A DNA stretch of 64,000 bases from Lateolabrax maculatus (lineage: Eukaryota; Chordata; Actinopteri; Acropomatiformes; Lateolabracidae): positions 24,980,501 to 25,044,500 of the forward strand of contig CM062209.1 of assembly GCA_031216445.1 (NCBI GenBank), written 5' to 3'. Every line of letters begins with the position of its first letter. Position 1 is the first letter of the stretch. Positions 40,044 to 51,770 of this stretch are shown here, piece by piece. Under the pieces are notes generated by a model. That model worked only from the letters and a program-made list of their open reading frames with translations, had not been told where the DNA came from and did not search any database. A program made the translations under genes and the position numbers.

Positions 40044-40952
40044 ATGTGAATTCTTCAGCTAACATATAACTGGACAAATGCATCATTTTTGTAGTCACAT
40101 TCTAGAATTGCAGGACAAGAAAATAGAGACCTGCGCTTTGAAGTTGGGGTTAGATTCCGTACTGAAGCCCTACATTCCCTAAACTAAATCTGCCTCTTTG
40201 TATTGCTTTAAACTACTGCTGATAAAACATCAACTGGACATGCATCATCAACTGACGTGCATCAAGTAAAGTCTTTAAGATGATTTAAGATGATCCTCAT
40301 CTGTTCATCAAGTACAATGACTTCCTTTGTTACCCTAGCATTGCCAACACCATTGAGACTTCATAAAAAAGAAGGCGGAGTTGGGTGGAAATGGATGCAT
40401 TCAGTATTTAAGATGGACAAATCTCTGCAAGAGACACCACTTCCTCTGCAAGTGGGGCACAAAGATGATGATCCTCATCTGTTCATCAAGTACAATGATT
40501 TCCTTTGTTAACGTAGCATGGCCAACACCATTGAAACTTCATAAAAAAGAAAGCAGAGTTGGGTGGAAATGGCTGCATTCAGTATTTAAGATGGACAAAT
40601 CTCTGCAAGAATTTGTAGTCACATTCTAGAATTGCAGGACAAGAAAATAGAATAATGCGCTTTGATGTTGGGGTTGGATTCCGTACTGAAGCCATACAAT
40701 CCCTAAACTAAATCTGCCTCTTTGTGTTGCTTTTAAACTACTGCTGATAAAACATCAGCTGGACACTGCCAATGACGTGCATCAAGTAAAGTCTTTAAGA
40801 TGATTTAAGATGATCCTCATCTGTTCATCAAGTAGGATGACTTCCTTTTTTAACGTAGCATTGCCAACACCATTGAAACTTCGTAAAAAAAGAAGGCGGA
40901 GTTGGGTGGAAATGGCTGCATTCAGTATTTAAGATGGACAAATCTCTGCAAG

Positions 40953-41022
40953 TATCCTAACACAAACACTAACTTTGGTTTCAATGCAGTAAGTGCTTTT
41001 TTATTGGGGTAGCTTTGCTGAC
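40953..41022 (+). ncRNA. mir430: miR-430 precursor, type I
   Basis: 3p at 40990-41012, AUUGGGGUAGC subtype. Confidence 0.78.
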
Positions 41023-41358
41023 CTCTGCATCTTCAGGTGTGAGCTGTGTGCCATTTGAAAACTTCAGTAAGAGATACACTTAATTTGTAATAACATTCTA
41101 GAATTGCAGGACAAGAAAATAGAGACCTGCGCTTTGATGTTGGGGTTGGATTCCGTACTGAAGCACTACATTCCCTAAACTAAATCTGCCTCTTTGTATT
41201 GCTTTAAACTACTGCTGATAAAACATCAACTGGACATGGATCATCAACTGACGTGCATCAAGTAAAGTCTTTAAGACTGATAAAACATCAACACACAACA
41301 AGCAAAACCTTGACTATGGAGAAACTTTTAGGCAACAAAGCTTGCCAACTGTAAGTCT

Positions 41359-41436
41359 GTCATATTGACCCAACTTGAGCATTGAGTTGTGTTTGAATAC
41401 AGTTAAGTGCTACTTGTTGGGGCGGTTGTACATGAC
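41359..41436 (+). ncRNA. mir430: miR-430 precursor, type II
   Basis: 3p at 41404-41426; non-TATA leader. Confidence 0.81.
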
Positions 41437-41482
41437 AAATGCTGCAGACTGTAACTGAAGACAGATTTCATTTGAATTACAT

Positions 41483-41552
41483 TCAGATCACCTCAAATGG
41501 AGACACTGATGATTCTTGTGTTCATAAGTGCTTCTCTTTGGGGTTGTCTTGG
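41483..41552 (+). ncRNA. mir430c: miR-430c precursor, type III
   Basis: 3p at 41525-41547. Confidence 0.87.
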
Positions 41553-41628
41553 TTGTGAATTCTTCAGCTAACATATAACTGGACAAATGCATCATTTTCA
41601 CATGACTAACTAAATGCATTACTTGTCA

Positions 41629-41704
41629 CCAACACTACCAAAACAAGAGCACTGACTTGAATTGTGAATGCAGTAAGTGCTACTTGTTGGGGTAGTTTTG
41701 CTGA
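41629..41704 (+). ncRNA. mir430: miR-430 precursor, type IV
   Basis: 3p at 41674-41696. Confidence 0.85.
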
Positions 41705-41803
41705 CCTCTGAATTCCAAGGTTCCCTTCACATAATTCATCAGGATAGCAATTCTAGGTCAGCTCTTACTGGGTTAAGAATACATTTATTGTACCTCATCA
41801 GTA

Positions 41804-41874
41804 TTCCCCTGACATGAGCATTGACTTGAAATTTGAATTCAGTAAGTGCTACTTGTTGGGGCAGTTTTAATTGA
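41804..41874 (+). ncRNA. mir430: miR-430 precursor, type V
   Basis: 3p at 41843-41865. Confidence 0.8.
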
Positions 41875-41926
41875 CAAAAGCAACTGAATGCATTGGTAGA
41901 CCTTTTTTTTATTACAGAAATCAGTC

Positions 41927-41996
41927 TCAGATAACTTCAAATGGAGACACTAATGATTCTTGTGTTCATAAGTGCTTCTCTTTGGGGTTGTCTTGG
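41927..41996 (+). ncRNA. mir430c: miR-430c precursor, type III (post-acceptor version)
   Basis: 3p at 41969-41991. Confidence 0.87.
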
Positions 41997-42905
41997 ATGT
42001 GAATTCTTCAGCTAACATATAACTGGACAAATGCATCATTTTTGTATTCACATTCTAGAATTGCAGGACAAGAAAATAGAGACCTGCGCTTTGAAGTTGG
42101 GGTTAGATTCCGTACTGAAGCCCTACATTCCCTAAACTAAATCTGCCTCTTTGTATTGCTTTAAACTACTGCTGATAAAACATCAACTGGACATGCATCA
42201 TCAACTGACGTGCATCAAGTAAAGTCTTTAAGATGATTTAAGATGATCCTCATCTGTTCATCAAGTACAATGACTTCCTTTGTTACCCTAGCATTGCCAA
42301 CACCATTGAGACTTCATAAAAAAGAAGGCGGAGTTGGGTGGAAATGGATGCATTCAGTATTTAAGATGGACAAAACTCTGCAAGAAACACCACTTCCTCT
42401 GCAAGTGGGGCACAAAGATGATGATCCTCATCTGTTCATCAAGTACAATGATTTCCTTTGTTAACGTAGCATGGCCAACACCATTGAAACTTCATAAAAA
42501 AGAAAGCAGAGTTGGGTGGAAATGGCTGCATTCAGTATTTAAGATGGACAAATCTCTGCAAGAATTTGTAGTCACATTCTAGAATTGCAGGACAAGAAAA
42601 TAGAATAATGCGCTTTGATGTTGGGGTTGGATTCCGTACTGAAGCCATACAATCCCTAAACTAAATCTGCCTCTTTGTGTTGCTTTTAAACTACTGCTGA
42701 TAAAACATCAGCTGGACACTGCCAATGACGTGCATCAAGTAAAGTCTTTAAGATGATTTAAGATGATCCTCATCTGTTCATCAAGTAGAATGACTTCCTT
42801 TTTTAACGTAGCATTGCCAACACCATTGAAACTTCGTAAAAAAAGAAGGCGGAGTTGGGTGGAAATGGCTGCATTCAGTATTTAAGATGGACAAATCTCT
42901 GCAAG

Positions 42906-42975
42906 TATCCTAACACAAACACTAACTTTGGTTTCAATGCAGTAAGTGCTTTTTTATTGGGGTAGCTTTGCTGAC
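42906..42975 (+). ncRNA. mir430: miR-430 precursor, type I
   Basis: 3p at 42943-42965, AUUGGGGUAGC subtype. Confidence 0.78.
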
Positions 42976-43311
42976 CTCTGCATCTTCAGGTGTGAGCTGT
43001 GTGCCATTTGAAAACTTCAGTAAGAGATACACTTAATTTGTAGTCACATTCTAGAATTGCAGGACAAGAAAATAAAGACCTGCGCTTTGATGTTGGGGTT
43101 GGATTCCGTACTGAAGCACTACATTCCCTAAACTAAATCTGCCTCTTTGTATTGCTTTAAACTACTGCTGATAAAACATCAACTGGACATGGATCATCAA
43201 CTGACGTGCATCAAGTAAAGTCTTTAAGACTGATAAAACATCAACACACAACAAGCAAAACCTTGACTATGGAGAAACTTTTAGGCAACAAAGCTTGCCA
43301 ACTGTAAGTCT

Positions 43312-43389
43312 GTCATATTGACCCAACTTGAGCATTGAGTTGTGTTTGAATACAGTTAAGTGCTACTTGTTGGGGCGGTTGTACATGAC
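43312..43389 (+). ncRNA. mir430: miR-430 precursor, type II
   Basis: 3p at 43357-43379; non-TATA leader. Confidence 0.81.
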
Positions 43390-43435
43390 AAATGCTGCAG
43401 ACTGTAACTGAAGACAGATTTCATTTGAATTACAT

Positions 43436-43505
43436 TCAGATCACCTCACATGGAGACACTAATGATTCTTGTGTTCATAAGTGCTTCTCTTTTGGGTTGT
43501 CTTGG
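43436..43505 (+). ncRNA. mir430c: miR-430c precursor, type III
   Basis: 3p at 43478-43500 reads CUCUUUUGGGUUG (G-to-U, three Gs left); 5' arm has CACATGG for CAAATGG. Confidence 0.8.
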
Positions 43506-43579
43506 ATGTGAAAAGATTGAAGATGATTGAAATTCCTTCCAGAAAGCTAAATCAGAGACACATTTCAGTGAGAAGTGCA

Positions 43580-43645
43580 TTTCAACTTGAGCAACCCTCT
43601 GACTTCACTACCAAGAAAGTGCTACATAGTTGGGGTGTTAATCTT
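43580..43645 (+). ncRNA. miR-430-like precursor, type VII
   Basis: 3p at 43616-43639 reads GCUACAUAGUUGGGG. Confidence 0.52.
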
Positions 43646-43707
43646 CTTTGTTTATCAGTGCAATACTGTTTTTTTGCTCATCAAGGTCTAGATTTGGTCA
43701 ATAATAG

Positions 43708-43777
43708 TACCCTAACACAAACACTAACTTTGGTTTCAATGCAGTAAGTGCTTTTTTGTTGGGGTAGTTTTGCTGAC
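43708..43777 (+). ncRNA. mir430: miR-430 precursor, type I
   Basis: 3p at 43745-43767. Confidence 0.8.
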
Positions 43778-44130
43778 CTCTGCATCTTCAGGTGTGAGCT
43801 GTGTGCCATTTGAAAACTTCAGTAAGAGATACACTTAATTTGTAGTCACATTCTAGAATTGCAGGACAAGAAAATAGAGTACTGCGCTTTGATGTTGGGG
43901 TAGGATTCCGTACTGAAGACCTACATTCCCTAAACTAAATCTGCCTCTTTGTATTGCTTTAATCTACTGCTGATGAAACATCAACTGGACGCTGCCAATG
44001 AGGTGCATCAAGTAAAGTCTTCAGAGGGTAAGTGACCACTTATCAACTGCTAATGCCCTGCATGAATTTAAGATGATCCTCATCTGTTCATCAAGTACAA
44101 AGTCTTCCAGACAACACCACTGAAACTTCA

Positions 44131-44169
44131 TATAAAAGAGGCGGAGCTGGGTGGAAACGGCTGCATTCA
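44131..44169 (+). promoter_or_regulatory. TATA promoter module P1
   Basis: TATAAAAG at 44131, before type II at 44292. Confidence 0.6.
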
Positions 44170-44291
44170 GTATTTAAGGTGGACAAATCTCTGCAAGAAA
44201 CACCACTTCCTCTGCAAGTGGGGCAGAAAAACAAGCAACACCTGGATTATGGAGAAACTCTTAGGCAACAAAGCTTGCCAACTGTAAGTCT

Positions 44292-44369
44292 GTCATATTG
44301 ACCCAACTTGAGCATTGAGTTGTGTTTGAATACAGTTAAGTGCTACTTGTTGGGGCGGATGTACATGAC
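44292..44369 (+). ncRNA. mir430: miR-430 precursor, type II
   Basis: 3p at 44337-44359; GGGGCGGAUG for GGGGCGGUUG. TATA at 44131. Confidence 0.81.
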
Positions 44370-44415
44370 AAATGCTGCAGACTGTAACTGAAGACAGATT
44401 TCATTTGAATTACAT

Positions 44416-44485
44416 TCAGATCACCTCAAATGGAGACACTGATGATTCTTGTGTTCATAAGTGCTTCTCTTTGGGGTTGTCTTGG
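44416..44485 (+). ncRNA. mir430c: miR-430c precursor, type III
   Basis: 3p at 44458-44480. Confidence 0.87.
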
Positions 44486-44561
44486 TTGTGAATTCTTCAG
44501 CTAACATATAACTGGACAAATGCATCATTTTCACATGACTAACTAAATGCATTACTTGTCA

Positions 44562-44637
44562 CCAACACTACCAAAACAAGAGCACTGACTTGAATTGTGA
44601 ATGCAGTAAGTGCTACTTGTTGGGGTAGTTTTGCTGA
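44562..44637 (+). ncRNA. mir430: miR-430 precursor, type IV
   Basis: 3p at 44607-44629. Confidence 0.85.
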
Positions 44638-44736
44638 CCTCTGAATTCCAAGGTTCCCTTCACATAATTCATCAGGATAGCAATTCTAGGTCAGCTCTTA
44701 CTGGGTTAAGAATACATTTATTGTACCTCATCAGTA

Positions 44737-44807
44737 TTCCCCTGACATGAGCATTGACTTGAATTTTGAATTCAGTAAGTGCTACTTGTTGGGGCAGTTT
44801 TAATTGA
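44737..44807 (+). ncRNA. mir430: miR-430 precursor, type V
   Basis: 3p at 44776-44798; one loop change (GAATTTTG). Confidence 0.8.
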
Positions 44808-44860
44808 CAAAAGCAACTGAATGCATTGGTAGACCTTTTTTTTTATTACAGAAATCAGTC

Positions 44861-44930
44861 TCAGATAACTTCAAATGGAGACACTAATGATTCTTGTGTT
44901 CATAAGTGCTTCTCTTTGGGGTTGTCTTGG
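44861..44930 (+). ncRNA. mir430c: miR-430c precursor, type III (post-acceptor version)
   Basis: 3p at 44903-44925. Confidence 0.87.
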
Positions 44931-45839
44931 ATGTGAATTCTTCAGCTAACATATAACTGGACAAATGCATCATTTTTGTAGTCACATTCTAGAATTGCAG
45001 GACAAGAAAATAGAGACCTGCGCTTTGAAGTTGGGGTTGGATTCCGTACTGAAGCCCTACATTCCCTAAACTAAATCTGCCTCTTTGTATTGCTTTAAAC
45101 TACTGCTGATAAAACATCAACTGGACATGCATCATCAACTGACGTGCATCAAGTAAAGTCTTTAAGATGATTTAAGATGATCCTCATCTGTTCATCAAGT
45201 ACAATGACTTCCTTTGTTACCCTAGCATTGCCAACACCATTGAGACTTCATAAAAAAGAAGGCGGAGTTGGGTGGAAATGGATGCATTCAGTATTTAAGA
45301 TGGACAAATCTCTGCAAGAAACACCACTTCCTCTGCAAGTGGGGCACAAAGATGATGATCCTCATCTGTTCATCAAGTACAATGATTTCCTTTGTTAACG
45401 TAGCATGGCCAACACCATTGAAACTTCATAAAAAAGAAAGCAGAGTTGGGTGGAAATGGCTGCATTCAGTATTTAAGATGGACAAATCTCTGCAAGAATT
45501 TGTAGTCACATTCTAGAATTGCAGGACAAGAAAATAGAATAATGCGCTTTGATGTTGGGGTTGGATTCCGTACTGAAGCCATACAATCCCTAAACTAAAT
45601 CTGCCTCTTTGTGTTGCTTTTAAACTACTGCTGATAAAACATCAGCTGGACACTGCCAATGACGTGCATCAAGTAAAGTCTTTAAGATGATTTAAGATGA
45701 TCCTCATCTGTTCATCAAGTAGAATGACTTCCTTTTTTAACGTAGCATTGCCAACACCATTGAAACTTCGTAAAAAAAGAAGGCGGAGTTGGGTGGAAAT
45801 GGCTGCATTCAGTATTTAAGATGGACAAATCTCTGCAAG

Positions 45840-45909
45840 TATCCTAACACAAACACTAACTTTGGTTTCAATGCAGTAAGTGCTTTTTTATTGGGGTAGC
45901 TTTGCTGAC
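45840..45909 (+). ncRNA. mir430: miR-430 precursor, type I
   Basis: 3p at 45877-45899, AUUGGGGUAGC subtype; 4887 bp after the 40990 copy. Confidence 0.78.
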
Positions 45910-46245
45910 CTCTGCATCTTCAGGTGTGAGCTGTGTGCCATTTGAAAACTTCAGTAAGAGATACACTTAATTTGTAGTCACATTCTAGAATTGCAGGACA
46001 AGAAAATAAAGACCTGCGCTTTGATGTTGGGGTTGGATTCCGTACTGAAGCACTACATTCCCTAAACTAAATCTGCCTCTTTGTATTGCTTTAAACTACT
46101 GCTGATAAAACATCAACTGGACATGGATCATCAACTGACGTGCATCAAGTAAAGTCTTTAAGACTGATAAAACATCAACACACAACAAGCAAAACCTTGA
46201 CTATGGAGAAACTTTTAGGCAACAAAGCTTGCCAACTGTAAGTCT

Positions 46246-46323
46246 GTCATATTGACCCAACTTGAGCATTGAGTTGTGTTTGAATACAGTTAAGTTCTAC
46301 TTGTTGGGGCGGTTGTACATGAC
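46246..46323 (+). ncRNA. miR-430 precursor, type II, seed variant AAGUUC
   Basis: 3p at 46291-46313; same seed change as 26291. Confidence 0.62.
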
Positions 46324-46369
46324 AAATGCTGCAGACTGTAACTGAAGACAGATTTCATTTGAATTACAT

Positions 46370-46439
46370 TCAGATCACCTCAAATGGAGACACTGATGAT
46401 TCTTGTGTTCATAAGTGCTTCTCTTTGGGGTTGTCTTGG
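46370..46439 (+). ncRNA. mir430c: miR-430c precursor, type III
   Basis: 3p at 46412-46434. Confidence 0.87.
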
Positions 46440-46515
46440 TTGTGAATTCTTCAGCTAACATATAACTGGACAAATGCATCATTTTCACATGACTAACTAA
46501 ATGCATTACTTGTCA

Positions 46516-46591
46516 CCAACACTACCAAAACAAGAGCACTGACTTGAATTGTGAATGCAGTAAGTGCTACTTGTTGGGGTAGTTTTGCTGA
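46516..46591 (+). ncRNA. mir430: miR-430 precursor, type IV
   Basis: 3p at 46561-46583. Confidence 0.85.
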
Positions 46592-46690
46592 CCTCTGAAT
46601 TCCAAGGTTCCCTTCACATAATTCATCAGGATAGCAATTCTAGGTCAGCTCTTACTGGGTTAAGAATACATTTATTGTACCTCATCAGTA

Positions 46691-46761
46691 TTCCCCTGAC
46701 ATGAGCATTGACTTGAAATTTGAATTCAGTAAGTGCTACTTGTTGGGGCAGTTTTAATTGA
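46691..46761 (+). ncRNA. mir430: miR-430 precursor, type V
   Basis: 3p at 46730-46752. Confidence 0.8.
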
Positions 46762-46813
46762 CAAAAGCAACTGAATGCATTGGTAGACCTTTTTTTTATT
46801 ACAGAAATCAGTC

Positions 46814-46883
46814 TCAGATAACTTCAAATGGAGACACTAATGATTCTTGTGTTCATAAGTGCTTCTCTTTGGGGTTGTCTTGG
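46814..46883 (+). ncRNA. mir430c: miR-430c precursor, type III (post-acceptor version)
   Basis: 3p at 46856-46878. Confidence 0.87.
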
Positions 46884-47792
46884 ATGTGAATTCTTCAGCT
46901 AACATATAACTGGACAAATGCATCATTTTTGTATTCACATTCTAGAATTGCAGGACAAGAAAATAGAGACCTGCGCTTTGAAGTTGGGGTTAGATTCCGT
47001 ACTGAAGCCCTACATTCCCTAAACTAAATCTGCCTCTTTGTATTGCTTTAAACTACTGCTGATAAAACATCAACTGGACATGCATCATCAACTGACGTGC
47101 ATCAAGTAAAGTCTTTAAGATGATTTAAGATGATCCTCATCTGTTCATCAAGTACAATGACTTCCTTTGTTACCCTAGCATTGCCAACACCATTGAGACT
47201 TCATAAAAAAGAAGGCGGAGTTGGGTGGAAATGGATGCATTCAGTATTTAAGATGGACAAAACTCTGCAAGAAACACCACTTCCTCTGCAAGTGGGGCAC
47301 AAAGATGATGATCCTCATCTGTTCATCAAGTACAATGATTTCCTTTGTTAACGTAGCATGGCCAACACCATTGAAACTTCATAAAAAAGAAAGCAGAGTT
47401 GGGTGGAAATGGCTGCATTCAGTATTTAAGATGGACAAATCTCTGCAAGAATTTGTAGTCACATTCTAGAATAGCAGGACAAGAAAATAGAATAATGCGC
47501 TTTGATGTTGGGGTTGGATTCCGTACTGAAGCCATACAATCCCTAAACTAAATCTGCCTCTTTGTGTTGCTTTTAAACTACTGCTGATAAAACATCAGCT
47601 GGACACTGCCAATGACGTGCATCAAGTAAAGTCTTTAAGATGATTTAAGATGATCCTCATCTGTTCATCAAGTAGAATGACTTCCTTTTTTAACGTAGCA
47701 TTGCCAACACCATTGAAACTTCGTAAAAAAAGAAGGCGGAGTTGGGTGGAAATGGCTGCATTCAGTATTTAAGATGGACAAATCTCTGCAAG

Positions 47793-47862
47793 TATCCTAA
47801 CACAAACACTAACTTTGGTTTCAATGCAGTAAGTGCTTTTTTATTGGGGTAGCTTTGCTGAC
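47793..47862 (+). ncRNA. mir430: miR-430 precursor, type I
   Basis: 3p at 47830-47852, AUUGGGGUAGC subtype. Confidence 0.78.
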
Positions 47863-48216
47863 CTCTGCATCTTCAGGTGTGAGCTGTGTGCCATTTGAAA
47901 ACTTCAGTAAGAGATACACTTAATTTGTAGTCACATTCTAGAATTGCAGGACAAGAAAATAGAATACTGCGCTTTGATGTTGGGGTTGGATTCCGTACTG
48001 AAGCCCTACATTCCCTGAACTAAATCTGCCTCTTTGTGTTGCATTTAAACTACTGCTGATAAAACATCAACTGGACAATGCCAATGAGGTGCATCAAGTA
48101 AAGTCTTTGGAGGCTAAGTGACCACTTATCAACTGCTAATGCCCTGCATGAATTTAAGATGATCCTCATCTGTTCATCAAGTACAAAGTCTTCCAGACAA
48201 CACCACTAAAATTTTC

Positions 48217-48255
48217 ACATAAAAGAGGCGGAGCTGGGTGGAAACGGCTGCATTC
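48217..48255 (+). promoter_or_regulatory. P1 module with damaged TATA
   Basis: Reads CACATAAAAG where others read CATATAAAAG; spacing to type II at 48379 is unchanged. Confidence 0.45.
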
Positions 48256-48378
48256 AGTATTTAAGGTGGACAAATCTCTGCAAGAAACACCACTTCCTCT
48301 GCAAGTGGGGCAGAAAAACAAGCAACACCTGGATTATGGAGAAACTCTTAGGCAACAAAGCTTGCCAACTGTAAGTCT

Positions 48379-48456
48379 GTCATATTGACCCAACTTGAGC
48401 ATTGAGTTGTGTTTGAATACAGTTAAGTGCTACTTGTTGGGGCGGTTGTACATGAC
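48379..48456 (+). ncRNA. mir430: miR-430 precursor, type II
   Basis: 3p at 48424-48446. The TATA 161 nt upstream is damaged (ACATAAAAG at 48217). Confidence 0.81.
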
Positions 48457-48502
48457 AAATGCTGCAGACTGTAACTGAAGACAGATTTCATTTGAATTAC
48501 AT

Positions 48503-48572
48503 TCAGATCACCTCACATGGAGACACTAATGATTCTTGTGTTCATAAGTGCTTCTCTTTGGGGTTGTCTTGG
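48503..48572 (+). ncRNA. mir430c: miR-430c precursor, type III
   Basis: 3p at 48545-48567; CACATGG in the 5' arm, as at 43436. Confidence 0.86.
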
Positions 48573-48646
48573 ATGTGAAAAGATTGAAGATGATTGAAAT
48601 TCCTTCCAGAAAGCTGATTCAGAGACACATTTCAGTGAGAAGTGCA

Positions 48647-48712
48647 TTTCAACTTGAGCAACCCTCTGACTTCACTACCAAGAAAGTGCTATATAGTTGG
48701 GGTGTTAATCTT
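48647..48712 (+). ncRNA. miR-430-like precursor, type VII
   Basis: 3p at 48683-48706, identical to the representative. Confidence 0.55.
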
Positions 48713-48774
48713 GTTTGTTTATAAGTGCAATACTGTTTTTTTGCTCATCAAGGTCTAGATTTGGTCAATAATAG

Positions 48775-48844
48775 TACCCTAACACAAACACTAACTTTGG
48801 TTTCAATGCAGTAAGTGCTTTTTTGTTGGGGTAGTTTTGCTGAC
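48775..48844 (+). ncRNA. mir430: miR-430 precursor, type I
   Basis: 3p at 48812-48834. Confidence 0.8.
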
Positions 48845-49197
48845 CTCTGCATCTTCAGGTGTGAGCTGTGTGCCATTTGAAAACTTCAGTAAGAGATACA
48901 CTTAATTTGTAGTCACATTCTAGAATTGCAGGACAAGAAAATAGAGTACTGCGCTTTGATGTTGGGGTTGGATTCCGTACTGAAGCCCTACATTCCCTGA
49001 ACTAAATCTGCCTCTTTGTATTGCTTTAAACTACTGCTGATGAAACATCAACTGGACGCTGCCAATGAGGTGCATCAAGTAAAGTCTTCGGAGGGTAAGG
49101 GACCACTTATCAACTGCTAATGCCCTGCATGAATTTAAGATGATCCTCATCTGTTCATCAAGTACAAAGTCTTCCAGACAACACCATTGAAACTTCA

Positions 49198-49236
49198 TAT
49201 AAAAGAGGCGGAGCTGGGTGGAAATGGCTGCATTTA
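49198..49236 (+). promoter_or_regulatory. TATA promoter module P1
   Basis: TATAAAAG at 49198; followed by P2 and type VI. Confidence 0.5.
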
Positions 49237-49752
49237 GTATTTAAGATGGACAAATCTCTGCAAGAGACACCACTTCCTCTGCAAGTGGGGCACAAAGATG
49301 ATGATCCTCAACTGTTCATCAAGTACAATGATTTCCTTTGTTAACGTAGCATTGCCAACGCCATTGACACAATAAAAAAGGAGGCAGAGTTGGGTGGAAA
49401 TGGCTGCATTCAGTATTTAAGATGGACAAATCCTGCAAGAATTTGCAGTCACATTCTAGAATTGCAGGACAAGAAAATAGAATAATGCGCTTTGATGTTG
49501 GGGTTGGATTCCGTACTGAAGCCATACAATCCCTAAACTAAATCTGCCTCTTTGTGTTGCTTTTAAACTACTGCTGATAAAACATCAGCTGGACACTGCC
49601 AATGACGTGCATCAAGTAAAGTCTTTAAGATGATCCTCATCTGTTCATCAAGTAGAATGACTTCCTTTTTTAACGTAGCATTGCCAACACCATTGAAACT
49701 TCATAAAAAAAGAAGGCGGAGTTGGGTGGAAATGGCTGTATTCAGTATATAA

Positions 49753-50215
49753 CCCTTGTGTTGTCCTCTGGGTCGAGGTGACCCGGTGGCCGAAAATGTC
49801 CTTCTGTGTATGTAAATGTTGTTATGCATGACATTTGTGATTCTTGAAGCGGTTATCTTTTGTTTTTAGTTTGTTTCTTGACAATAGGAACAGATTAAGA
49901 AACAGAATAAAGGAAAAGGATGACACAAACATATGATACATTCATATCGCAGAGCCGCTACTTTATTGTAGTAGTAGTAGTAGTAGCAGCCCTCGCGTCG
50001 TCCTCTGGGTCGATGTGACCCGGCGTCCAAAAAAAAAAAACATCCCTTTGTGTGAGCAGGCGTATGTGCATGACATTTGTGATTCTTGAAGCAGTCATCT
50101 TTTGTTTTCTTTTATTTTTTTTAATGATAGAAACAGAGTAAGAAACAGAATAAAGGAAATAATGACACAAACGCTTGGTATCACAGAGCCACTACTTTAT
50201 TTTAGTTATCCATTG
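49753..50215 (+). mobile_element. piggyBac-like terminal pair in T copy 3
   Basis: Both halves present (about 49753 and 49990), again after ATAA. Confidence 0.48.
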
Positions 50216-50237
50216 TTTTAGTTCAGTTCAGTTCAAT

Positions 50238-50759
50238 TCAGTTGTATACATTTCGCCGGGACCATCTCTGTATGGCGTCGCACGTGCCGACGGGGTGCGA
50301 GCAGACCTGGATCGTCTGAGCATCGTTGAAGCCGTCGTCCCAGCAGAACTCTTCCGTGCAGGGGATGAGGCCGCCGCCGCCGCCGCGTCTCAGCGCCGAA
50401 CGAGGCTGGACTCTGTCCCCGTGGACTCCTTCTTGTCCCTTTTCTTCTTCTTCTTCTTCTTCTTCTGCTCGTGCTCCTGCTTCTCCTGCTTCTACTTTTC
50501 CTTCTACTTCTGCTCGTGCTTCTCCTGCTTCTACTTTTCCTTCTTCTTCGGGCTCCCCATCCACCACGTCGTACGGCCCAAAGTCGTCGAGCGCGGAGAA
50601 TGGGTTAGCGCACTGCGCCTCTATCCCGGCGTGCAATTTGGCATGCAATTTGGCGTACCTGACGACAAACTCGGGGCCGTAGAGCCGGCACTGATCCGGA
50701 GACATGCGGATGAACTGGTTAAAGTTGTCAAAGTGGTCGACGAAAGCGTACATTCCCAT
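50238..50759 (-). CDS. Unrecognised acidic, glycine-run protein (T copy 3)
   Basis: 173 codons; same start and same C-terminus (CTEEFCWDDGFND ... NVYN) as copy 1. Glycine run shortened to five; acidic repeat expanded by whole codons. Poly-A signal at 50201-50196. Confidence 0.4.
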   Translation of the reverse strand: MGMYAFVDHFDNFNQFIRMSPDQCRLYGPEFVVRYAKLHAKLHAGIEAQCANPFSALDDFGPYDVVDGEPEEEGKVEAGEARAEVEGKVEAGEAGARAEEEEEEEEKGQEGVHGDRVQPRSALRRGGGGGLIPCTEEFCWDDGFNDAQTIQVCSHPVGTCDAIQRWSRRNVYN

Positions 50760-51333
50760 GGCTACTAGGCACTTGCAGAGCAGAGGGTCACGTCTTTTTT
50801 ATTTTTATGCTCCCAGAGACGTTCATGTGGTCTCCAGGCAAACCGCTGCTGCTGCTGCTGCTGCTGCCACCTCCTCATCATTATCATTTCTTCAGCCCCG
50901 TTCCTCATCTCGATTTCTGTTGCGCGAGTCATCATCTGCTTTTGAACATTTTCCCACTATAGGGGATTTTATGTGTGACTCATCCCCTTCTTCTTCTTCT
51001 TCTTCTTCTTCTTCCTCCCCACGAGCGTCGGGCCTCCGCGACCCGTCACTCCTCTCCTTCCACTCGTCCTTCCCCTTGTCCTCCTTCTTCTTCTTCTTCT
51101 TCTTCTTCTTCTTCTTCTCACTGTCACTCTCGCCGCCTCCGCACGCTCTTGTGCCTCCTGCTGGCAGGAATGTGCACATAGCTGCCTGAACTGGACGGTC
51201 TTTCTTTCACGGCCACAAGGAGCCAGTGTTCTTCTCCTGGAGTTACACTGGGAGCCAGTGTTCTTCTCCTGGAGTTACACGGAAATCGATTTTTAAAAGA
51301 CCCCCCCTCACCCACGTTTCTCCCGCGAGCAGC

Positions 51334-51770
51334 GGGCCTCCGTGACCCGACGATGCGTGGCCCCTCCACTTTCCACTCGTCCTTTGCCTCGTCCTTCTAC
51401 TTCTTCTCCTATTTCCCCTCTCCTCTTCGCCTTTCACGCTGTCCCTCCGCACGCCCTCATTCCTCCCAGCGCACGACCGGCCTCCGTGACCCGACGAGGC
51501 GTGGCCCCTCCACTTTCCACTCGTCCTTCGCCTCGTCCTTCTACTTCTTCTACTTTTTTTCCCTCTCCTCTTCGCCTTTCTCGCTGTCCCTCCGCACGCC
51601 CTCGTTCCTCCCGGCGCGCGGCGGGCCTCGGCGGCCCGACGAGGCGTCGCCCCTCCACTTTCCCATCGTCCTCCCGCCTCGTCCTTCTACTTCTTCTCCT
51701 TTTTTTTCTCTCCTCTTCTCCTTCTCACCTTCGTTCCTCCAAGTGCCTGGCGGGCCTCGGCGACCCGGCG
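51334..51770. repeat. CT-rich minisatellite, T copy 3
   Basis: Unit starts near 51336, 51478 and 51626, terminal half-unit at 51751. Confidence 0.75.

Larger units (their letters stand above)
38841..49752 (+). other. miR-430 cluster block M4
   Basis: Type II hairpins at 39406, 41359 and 43312 show a 1953-bp period, and those at 44292 and 46246 show 1954 bp. The first two cassettes recur 4887 bp downstream with shared private substitutions, for example a GTATTCAC variant at 42044 and 46931. This indicates nested, recent duplication. Confidence 0.85.
49753..51770. other. T block copy 3
   Basis: Same order; it lacks the (TG)n tract and flanks found in copies 1 and 2 (the sequence jumps from CCTCATCTCG to ATTTCTGTTGCGCGAG at about 50911) and has the shared 31-bp direct repeat of copy 2. 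Confidence 0.75.
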
